64,000 bases of DNA from NCBI GenBank assembly GCA_034231615.1, contig CM067311.1:23347967-23411966 (forward strand), written 5' to 3'. The stretch is from Meghimatium bilineatum (taxonomy: Eukaryota > Mollusca > Gastropoda > Stylommatophora > Philomycidae). Within the stretch, counting starts at the first letter, position 1. Each line of letters opens with the position of its first letter. Below the pieces are notes generated by a model. That model saw only the letters and a list, made by a program, of their open reading frames with translations, made no database searches and was not told the origin of the DNA. A program made the position numbers and the translations under genes. Positions 58,301-64,000 of this stretch are shown here, piece by piece.

Positions 58301-61237
58301 AGTGGTTTAGCTTCCTGTTTTATGTTTTAATCGAAACAATCGGACATAAAATTAATTATTAAGATTTGTTGTAATTAGCAGAGTTTTAACCGATTTTTTG
58401 AGCCGCTGCCGCTCAATTAATGTTACTTGTTTCGTTGCGATCGATATTACATTTTTAGTTTGCGCTGGGACTATTAAAAACCATGACTATTGCGTAGATC
58501 CGTGGTTTAGCTTCCTGTTTTATGTTTAATCTAAGAGATCAAGGAAAAAATGAATTTATTACGATTTAAAAAAAATTAGCTAATTATTATACCTAATTTT
58601 GGAAATGGAAGATATTATTTATATGTACACTGATGATGACAGTCGTAGTTACGATGCAAATATGCACGATGTAGGTAATTTGTGTATCAAATATAATGTG
58701 CAAAGTGACAGTGAAGTTCTTGTTAGATAGGCCTAATGTTTCCGACAATGAGATGGACATGTGTGGCACTAATTGTGACATCGCAAATTTCGTCGTAGTG
58801 ATGTAGTTTTTCGAATAGAAGTTGAGAGTTGTGCACAAAACATTGGGTCTGTACATAATCTTGATGAGAGTGCCACACATTATGAATACTTTAGCATCAT
58901 TGTCAACGATGAGTTTATCAATTTGCAGCAGATTGGACAAATTTGTATGTAATATAACGCAAAGAACAAACAAGGAAAGAAGACATGCGCTGAACATCTG
59001 CAACCGCCATTGAAATCAAACATCATTTTTTAAATTTATATTATGATGGACCTGTGTATTCTGTTTGAGTATGGCATGCACTGGAGTACAGATCACAGGT
59101 TCAATGTTTTGGGCATCTCACCCTGTTTGGAAAAAAGGGGATTTGAGAATATATCTCAATATTTTCGACTCAATATGACTACTCTACTCAACACCCCAAC
59201 GGTAAAAAAAAAATTTTCCCCACATTATGTCGAGTTTGACAGTTTATTATTTAAAACATATATGTATTAAATTATCTCTGATATAGGTTTATGCAAGACT
59301 ATTCATTTTTCTGTTGATCTGCCAAGTTTGAGTGTGATATGATAAATAGTTTGAAAGAAAATGCAATTTTGTCATCATCATATTCATATTTTGGAGGAGT
59401 TGTGCCCCTTGCCTTAGAGATCAGGGATTGACAATTGGGACTTCTCATAAGGGTGAAATGGTTAAATTATGCAAATAGCCAACATTTTTAATATTAATTA
59501 ATTACACGCATCTGAGAATCACAGTAATGTGATAAACATGTGTCTTGTCTTTGCGAATACAAAAATATATAGTTTCTGTGGTATTTTATTATGTTTAATT
59601 TTTAATGGATATATAATTTAATTATAATTATGCTAATTGGCCACCATTTTGAATATCAATTAGTTCTGTGCCCATATAAAATTCTAGAAATTTGATCAAC
59701 ATAAGCTTCTTGTCTCCGCAAACACAAAAATGTATCGTTTGTGTATTGTATTATTGAAAATATGAAAGATAACTTAGAAATTATCAGCTTGGCTACATTT
59801 GTGGTCAGAAGTTTTATTTATATTTTCCTATATGTTTCAATGTAAATTATTTTGATGTCAAATTCATTACACACAAAAATCAAACTGATGTACAGATGTG
59901 GTTGAGGTATCATACCAGTTGAATTGAAATATTTTAATTAAGGGCTACCTAACTATATTATTAGCACACGCACAAAAATGCGTTAATTTAATTCCTGCGT
60001 TATTCCGGTGCTATCATATGGATGTCCCGCCGAAGACGGATGTGTCGGGCCATTGGCGCAAATAAAACGGCGACACAGCGCATTTCCATTTTCTGGACTG
60101 CATCCTGCTGGAAATCTAGCAGGACCATGATCCAGCTAGATCCAGTTGGAGTTTGAGAATGAACGCAGAAGAAGAAGATATGGATGTGAGAGCTAGAAAA
60201 GCTCTTTATCTTCAGAAAAGAAATGACTGAGTTTTGAGAACAAATGTCTTTGTCAACTAACACCCATTGGAGTGAATTTAAATCGAATGATAAAATCAGA
60301 GAAGAGACATCAAAATTTCATCACAGATGTTATCAGAAAACGCCATCGGGCATATCCTCTGCGCAGACACCAATAGAATACACCACCAATCTCTTGAATG
60401 GATACCTACAGGCAAAAGAGCAAGGAGTAGACCAAAAGAAACACTCAGAAGAACAATACTTAGAGAAAGTAAAACAACCAATATTCATACTATTCAAGAA
60501 CTGCACAGAATAGCTTTGAAAAGACAGAATTGGAGAGATCTGACCTCTGCGCTAACTTCAGCTCAAAAGGAAAATTAATTAATGAATGAACTATATTAAT
60601 ATTATTATTTGTAATTATGTAGCACTATTTTGAAAATTTTGTCAAAGTACCTTAAGTACCTACTATACTAGTTATATCAATTATTATTATTTTTAGTGTT
60701 CTAACACTAGTAAAATATATAATAAGTAACACTGGTAACTGAAGTAGTAACACTAACACTGTCAGTCAGTCACTACTGACAGTGACTACTCTGCATTTTA
60801 TCATTATTTTGTTCAAACAGTGGAAAGTTTCCTTTGTCTCACGAAGCAGATTAAAATATCTCGAGCAACTCAGAACTATGCTCTGCTAGGTTCAGATTTT
60901 AACTCTCATGCTGATATTGGATTCAGAGAGACCGATTCAAAATAAACTTTAGAATGTTGTGTATCTACTGAGAGTAAGCAGTAAGCACAGCTACAGGACA
61001 AGAATGAATCATCATTGCTGCATTCATTGAATTAGGAATTTGTTGTCACTTTCCCAATTGTAAACAATATTAGTGTTTTCTGAACTAAGCAACAAGGCTT
61101 CCATATATTTATTATACATTTCTCACCATTTCTTTATATATGTCTCCACTGACTGATGGTGTAAGTTTAATCGTTCCAACAAAAATGAAAAAAAGACCCA
61201 AAGTTAAGCCCAATACTTTGAGCACAACTGACGCCAT
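49107..61237 (-). CDS. TMEM35A/NACHO-type transmembrane protein, complete
   Basis: Small four-helix ER membrane protein. In mammals TMEM35A (NACHO) is a chaperone for assembly of nicotinic acetylcholine receptors; the same role here is inferred. Three exons join in frame: 61127-61237, 51158-51293, 49107-49357, giving 165 residues (human protein about 167). Helix 1 is near 4-22 (GLTLGLFFIFVGTIKLTP). Then come KVFPLVKQTGW, RKTIGSTEIICGALLAFLPG (helix 2), ANICLLVITLNDIYAHYALD and AIVFALLLTCRLVIF. The C-terminus is polar and ends KKDQ, a KKXX dilysine ER-retrieval signal. Introns are 9.8 kb and 1.8 kb; all splice sites are GT-AG. Confidence 0.95.
49490..49900 (-). mobile_element. LINE-K 3' fragment
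   Basis: Minus: VRNEEITRTVGTESVIKYNV, HRLK and RSREKPRKGWIEGVTNI. Related to 13120-13420. In intron 2 of the TMEM35A-like gene. Confidence 0.8.
50117..51008. repeat. 384-bp tandem repeat, 2.3 units, with tRNA-like segment
   Basis: Units start at 50117, 50501 and 50885. On the minus strand each has GGTTCAATTCCCG (B-box-like; the first unit lacks part of it) and, about 75 bases upstream, TAGTCAAGTACTG, near an A box. The unit may derive from a tRNA-headed SINE. Its 75-81 residue open frames are repeat by-products. Confidence 0.88.
51158..51293 (-). CDS. TMEM35A-like exon 2
   Basis: 45 codons plus one base: RKTYIRNSKVFPLVKQTGW to ALLAFLP. Acceptor GCAG, donor GTGAGG. Confidence 0.95.
51345..51470. 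repeat. 30-bp tandem repeat, 4 units
   Basis: TGTTTGAGATAAACATAGAA plus ACTAAACAAT. The third unit has lost bases. It lies just upstream of the exon 2 acceptor. Confidence 0.92.
51606..52485. mobile_element. TTAA element 1 (piggyBac-like, nonautonomous)
   Basis: TTAA at 51606-51609 followed by CCTTTAGCAAGCC. The right end, CGGTGAAGG next to TTAA, is at 52482-52485. The left 200 bases match 8410-8600 and 52520-52700. No transposase. Confidence 0.75.
52482..53379. mobile_element. TTAA element 2, sharing a TTAA with element 1
   Basis: Starts TTAACCTGTAGAACG at 52482 and ends CATGTCCTAAAGGTTAA at 53379. Internal left part ATGTTACGGTGACTGTTTTC is as in element 1. 890 bp interior, no ORF. Confidence 0.78.
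53380..54164. other. Unannotated intron sequence
   Basis: AT-rich; nothing recognised. 54030-54140 shares short words with 57850-57950. Confidence 0.5.
54165..54300. repeat. Dispersed repeat shared with 59465-59600 and 59635-59760
   Basis: Common words: CATTTTGAATATTAATTAG, GAGAATCACAGTAATGT (or CAGAAAATCACAG) and CTTGTCTTTGTGAATA. Likely part of an old DNA element. Confidence 0.7.
54533..56052 (+). mobile_element. DNA transposon with CACAAGGCAACA ends and a shortened ORF
   Basis: The 12-base end CACAAGGCAACA (54533-54544) is exactly mirrored at 56041-56052. AAT flanks both sides, a possible 3-base duplication. A second inverted pair lies inside: GCTGATTTCAAATCTG to TTTTTTTCTACCACGTA (54587-54625) against 55941-55981. 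CAC ends with a 2-3 base duplication recall the CACTA/CMC group. The class is not settled. Confidence 0.75.
54961..55792 (+). pseudogene. Internally deleted ORF of an unassigned transposon-associated protein family
   Basis: 54961-55413 encodes 150 residues: MPRRCINHPNCFCFVCGSFV, DQDKSWAPHIICTNC, REPRDHVNDCYFC and an RPVPHDDSLPIPLPP region with cysteine pairs suggesting zinc binding. The frame then shifts near 55400, and 55410-55792 encodes EAFKWVCENFLGNHK, GCRMSLKVHFLHSH and the strongly patterned SEEQGERFHQD, then QLMERRYQGLWN and a stop. From memory, full-length relatives in invertebrates have some 300 more residues in between; these are absent here. It is probably a defective transposase-like gene. 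Confidence 0.7.
56053..56868. other. Unannotated intron sequence
   Basis: No feature recognised; short open frames only. One TAGGCCTAATG near 56400. Confidence 0.5.
56870..57365. mobile_element. LINE-E copy interrupted by an inverted LINE-E 3' end
   Basis: 56870-57010 plus strand: CNMTLSLEVRKRVLQCYITP, then an ILTYGCESWTINKQEN-like reading. 57011-57245 minus: RKRQSSFFGHFMRQAGLEK, GTRDRGRQREKILDSL and RELWRAMTAYGT with a CATCATCATC tail. 57246-57365 plus resumes at ARKTNVEVLKEPNVKQTLI. Confidence 0.82.
57480..57600. repeat. Repeat shared with 12620-12760
   Basis: CTGTTTCCAGGGTACCCCAC and GGTTATCTGCTAACCCTGAG, then CTTTGCACCCC. Confidence 0.75.
57950..58600. repeat. ~197-bp subterminal repeat, 3 units
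   Basis: Repeated landmarks: TTTAACCGATT, GCGATCGATATTACATTTTT and CTATTAAAAACCATGA, TGGTTTAGCTTCCTGTTTTA. Units start near 57946, 58187 and 58386. Confidence 0.88.
58603..59275 (+). pseudogene. piggyBac-type transposase remnant (N-terminal half)
   Basis: Starts MEDIIYMYTDDDSRS. After frameshifts, HYEYFSIIVNDEFINLQQIG matches the conserved entry segment of DDE_Tnp_1_7, and MHWSTDHRFNVLGISPCLEK with RGFENISQYFRLN matches the segment with a W-S-x-D signature that follows. The catalytic aspartates further on are not found. Non-functional. Confidence 0.75.
60000..60580 (+). mobile_element. LINE-M 3' fragment split by SINE-B
   Basis: IPVLSYGC to 60025, then after the SINE ES-x-K and, in a shifted frame, GHILCADTNRIHHQSLEWIP, GKRARSRPKETLRRTI and LKRQNWRDLTSAL, a typical non-LTR element C-terminus. 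Confidence 0.85.
60026..60177 (+). mobile_element. SINE-B reference copy with target-site duplication
   Basis: 152 bp, flanked by ATATGGATGT at 60016-60025 and 60178-60187. Starts CCCGCCGAAGACGGATGTGT and ends GAGTTTGAGAATGAACGCAG with a (GAA) tail. No tRNA boxes. Confidence 0.93.
60600..61126. other. Unannotated intron sequence
   Basis: Short palindromic CAGTCAGTCACTACTGACAG near 60763; otherwise nothing. Confidence 0.5.
61127..61237 (-). CDS. TMEM35A-like exon 1
   Basis: 37 codons from ATG (MASVVLKVLGLTLGLFF to GDIYKEM), donor GTGAGA, phase 0. The start MAS is as in vertebrate TMEM35A. Confidence 0.94.
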
Positions 61238-61329
61238 GGTAAACTTGCAGCCGTTTATACTTCTTTCGCGTTAAAGTTTAGTTTCGATTACTGTCAGTAT
61301 AATGAGGGATTGGATTTCATGCGAATCAT
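61238..61329 (-). promoter_or_regulatory. Presumed 5' UTR and proximal promoter of TMEM35A-like gene
   Basis: Only about 90 bases separate the start codon from a LINE-E copy. No TATA box is obvious; a TTTCGCG word is present. Confidence 0.4.
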
Positions 61330-61800
61330 TATCATCAGGTGCCGTGCCGGCTGGCGTAGGCGGTCATGGCTCTCCACATCTCTGTCCACAGTATTATGTA
61401 TCAGGATCGTTGTTGTTTCCATGCCGTACCAGGTTGTCAAACTGTCTAATATTTTCTAACGTTGTCGCCCTCTGCCTCTGTTGCATTCAATGTTGCCTGT
61501 TGTGACTATGATTTTCAAACCTCCCTGTCTCATGAAGTGGCAAAAAAAATGAAGATGTTTATTCTTTCTTATATTACTAATTAAGGTCCGTTTCGCATTT
61601 GACTCTTCCAACACCTTTACATTAGTTTTTCTGGCAGTCCATGGTATTATCAGCATTCTTCTATAGAACCACATATTGTCTCTAATTTCCCACTTTCCAG
61701 TTTGTTTATTGTCCAATACCCACATCCATATGTTAGTATAGGAGTTATATAGCACTGAAGAACTCTATTTCTCACTTCTAATTGTAAGGTAATATTACAC
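61330..61800 (-). mobile_element. LINE-E 3' part
   Basis: Minus: a VRNRVLQCY-like reading, MWFYRRMLIIPWTARKTNV, FFCHFMRQGGLKIIVTTG, NIECNRGRGRQR and, after breaks, an MWRAMTAYAGTAP-like end. Confidence 0.85.
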
Positions 61801-62032
61801 AATATATTTTTGTGGTTCCATTGTAACTATACCGATTCATGTACACAGCATTGCCCTCTTGCGAGTTTTGCCTTCTTAGTATAATGTGTACTCATAGGGT
61901 CACCATGTCTTAGTGGGATCTACCCATATTGGGCACTACATCGGTCGTCCCTCCAATGTTTCCTAATTTTTATTAATGCGAATAAAAACAATTAAAAAAG
62001 ACAATGTGCCAATAAACGAACTTGACTCTTGA

Positions 62033-62310
62033 TTAGAAACTAGCATCATAGCACACGGGACATTCCCATAAGTGTTCCGGTCTCCGCTTCAGCAGCCATT
62101 CGAGAGTATGTAGACTCAGTCTCAGTAAGGTGTTGATTACGTGATTTTCAGTTCTTTTAAATAGAGTAGACCTACATTTTCTTCCCTCTCCTTTAATCAC
62201 TTCCATTTCTGTCATTATTTGTATGTGTAGCCTACATTTTCTTCCCTCTCCTCTAATCACTTCCATTTCTGTCATTATTTGTATGTTTAGCCTACGTTTT
62301 CAGTCTCTTG
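62033..62310 (-). mobile_element. LINE-G C-terminus and 3' UTR
   Basis: RLSLHTLEWLLKRRPEHLWE and CPVCYDASF. Its 3' side contains a 60-bp direct duplication (62171-62290, TTTTCTTCCCTCTCC words). Confidence 0.75.
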
Positions 62311-62319
62311 TCAACATCT

Positions 62320-62815
62320 TCATTTTGGAATGAATTTATTGTCTATTTCCCCAGGTGGTTTGTGATCCACTCTTGCAGTTAAGCGTAGGGGTGATTGGAG
62401 CTCGAGCTTGCGTTCTAAAGCCAGATGGGTGGTCTCAGCTGTGCTATGACCGTGTCTGTTCAGGACGTCCTTGACGTTTTCTATCCATCTTTTCCGTAGC
62501 ATTCCTCTGGCCTTGTACCCTGATCTCATTTGGTTATATGCTTGTACGAGCAACTTTTAGTGATGCATTCTCATAATGTGGCCAAACCACTTGATCTGTA
62601 CTCTCTATGTAATCTGTACAAGATATTATACCTATTCTTTCCCTGATATATTCATTTCGCAATCTATCAAGCCTGGTGACCCCGGCAGCTTTCCTCAAGC
62701 ATTTCATCTCACATGTCACTATCTTTCTGTAATGTGAAGATGAGAGAGACCAGGTTTGGCACTGGTAACACAGTGATGGTATGAATATACTGTAGATCAT
62801 TTGCAATGAATTTAT
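62320..62815 (-). mobile_element. LINE-F 3' part
   Basis: CYQCQTWSLSSSHYRKIVTC, EMKCLRKAAGVTRLDRL and RNEYIRERIGIISC, then MLRKRWIENVKDVLNRHGHS. Better preserved than 35770-36135. Confidence 0.88.
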
Positions 62816-62825
62816 GACTTTAAAT

Positions 62826-63300
62826 TCAGTCAGCTTTATTTCTTCTCAGTACTGTACCGTAAATCGCAGCATTATCTGCCAATGAGTCAGCTCTTTCTCT
62901 GGGTTCAGCGTGACACGGGCAGTAGGCATATAGGTTTCTGCATGTAATGTTCTGTACAATTGAATTGTTCAATAATACACAACCCATTCCTTTCTCAACA
63001 TGTTCTTTTCTATCTTGCACAGCATGTTTTGAGAGTGTGAGTATTACCGAATGGGTTGATGTATCAATTATCAACCAACTCAGCGCTGTTGTAGTTCCCT
63101 CTATCTCCATCCTCATGCTCGATGTGATAGTAGAGTATGCAGATGATTTTTCAACCAACGTCAAGCCGTTTCTGTAGGCAACAAAACCCCAACCGCATTT
63201 ATTTGTATTTCTGTTGGCTGAACCATTTGTGTATATAATTATGTCTTGTTGTTTCGAGTGTAGCTGGACGAGCTCTTGTACTGTAACTTCTGCCATGATA
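62826..63300 (-). mobile_element. LINE-G RNase H domain
   Basis: A 156-residue open frame: DIIIYTNGSANRNTNKCGWG, FVAYRNG, MRMEIEGTTTALSWL and PCHAEPRERADSLAD. The TDG aspartate has become TNG, so the domain is inactive. Confidence 0.88.
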
Positions 63301-63450
63301 CCAGTCCATTTCCGACACGACGTATACAGTTGAATTATGACGTCAGTTATTTTTTTCAGTGTTATAATGTTAAAAACAATGGTACCGTTCTATTACCTCT
63401 GTGGTGGTAACATTGTTTTTATTGTCTTTTCACTATTTATTTTGTGTATT

Positions 63451-63478
63451 CTTGACAGACCTAACGGTTCGAAACGTT
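63451..63478 (+). other. Hammerhead-like motif
   Basis: CTTGACAGACC-TAAC-GGTTCGAAACG, the best stem of the four copies. Confidence 0.35.
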
Positions 63479-63479
63479 G

Positions 63480-64000
63480 AGAATGTCTTGTGTATTGTAA
63501 TTTGTATTTTTTTTTCGTGTTTACACCCCATAACCTGTAAGATGTCAAGTGAAACTAAAAAACTTGTGTTCTACGTAGGTACTTTTGATATGTATTTGTT
63601 GTACATTTATCAATTGAGTTTATCATCAGACAATGTTATTGATTGTTTCAAAGCCGATATGATTATATATAAAAAATAGTTGAGACTGGCAGAACCAGAG
63701 TAGAGAAAAGAAAATCATGAGCATACAACATTAAAGGCAGAACTGGTCGAGATAGAAATCGATGGAGGAGAGTATGTGTTAATGCATCCCATGACGTAGT
63801 CTACTACTAAGATCTTGAAGCGTTCTATGTTTATGAATGGTTGGATAGATGGATCGATTGCTTCTCCTTGTAGTTGGTGCATGTTGTTCATTTTTTTTTC
63901 ACCGTATTTTTGTGCACTCATATTCCAGTTCCGCTGTTGTTACGTAATTCTGCTAAGGGAAGGTAAGATTACACAGATTACATTTTATCCTCCTCTTCTT
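63480..64000. other. Unannotated end of window
   Basis: AT-rich, short open frames only; no feature recognised. Confidence 0.5.

Larger units (their letters stand above)
57945..59465 (+). mobile_element. Decayed piggyBac transposon with TTAA ends
   Basis: TTAA at 57945-57948, then CCGATTCCCCCTTA. The right side, reverse-complemented, is CCATTTCACCCTTA next to TTAA at 59462-59465. Contains transposase remains and three long subterminal repeats on the left. Confidence 0.78.

Overview
This is a eukaryotic, AT-rich, intron-rich, repeat-rich window from an invertebrate animal. There is no bacterial gene layout, and most long open frames are pieces of transposable elements. Two host genes can be assembled exon by exon, both on the minus strand: an NADPH oxidase of the NOX2 class (start codon at 31289, twelve exons found down to 1048, 3' part beyond the left edge) and a complete three-exon TMEM35A/NACHO-type gene (61237 down to 49107). 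The NOX2-class gene and the style of the RNase-H LINEs make me lean to a lophotrochozoan, perhaps a gastropod mollusc. That lean is from memory of families and is not proven by the window.

Layout. 1-31289: NOX2-like gene, with introns packed with LINE relics, SINEs, minisatellites and piggyBac-like elements. 31290-49106: intergenic, with LINE and SINE debris and, at 41748-45801, one complete LINE carrying an intact 1274-codon ORF (endonuclease, reverse transcriptase, RNase H). It has a 13-bp target-site duplication and sits inside an older hAT-like MITE. 49107-61237: TMEM35A gene. Its 9.8-kb first intron holds a 384-bp tandem repeat, two TTAA elements placed end to end, a CAC-terminated DNA transposon with an internally shortened ORF of an unassigned family, and a decayed piggyBac element with visible ends. 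61238-64000: TMEM35A upstream region, then LINE fragments.

How the parts relate. Two non-tRNA SINE families (here SINE-B and SINE-C) end in the same 3' tail as the LINE (a TGAACG-like box followed by GAA repeats), and three copies across the two lineages have clear target-site duplications. The LINE is therefore the likely source of the machinery that moved them. A separate tRNA-derived family (SINE-T) has A and B boxes. Four elements with TTAA boundaries and CCTTTA- or CCCTTA-like ends form a piggyBac group, one with transposase remains. Several LINE copies show the 5'-inverted structure of twin priming. LINE names used here (A, D, E, F, G, K, M, P) are local labels only.
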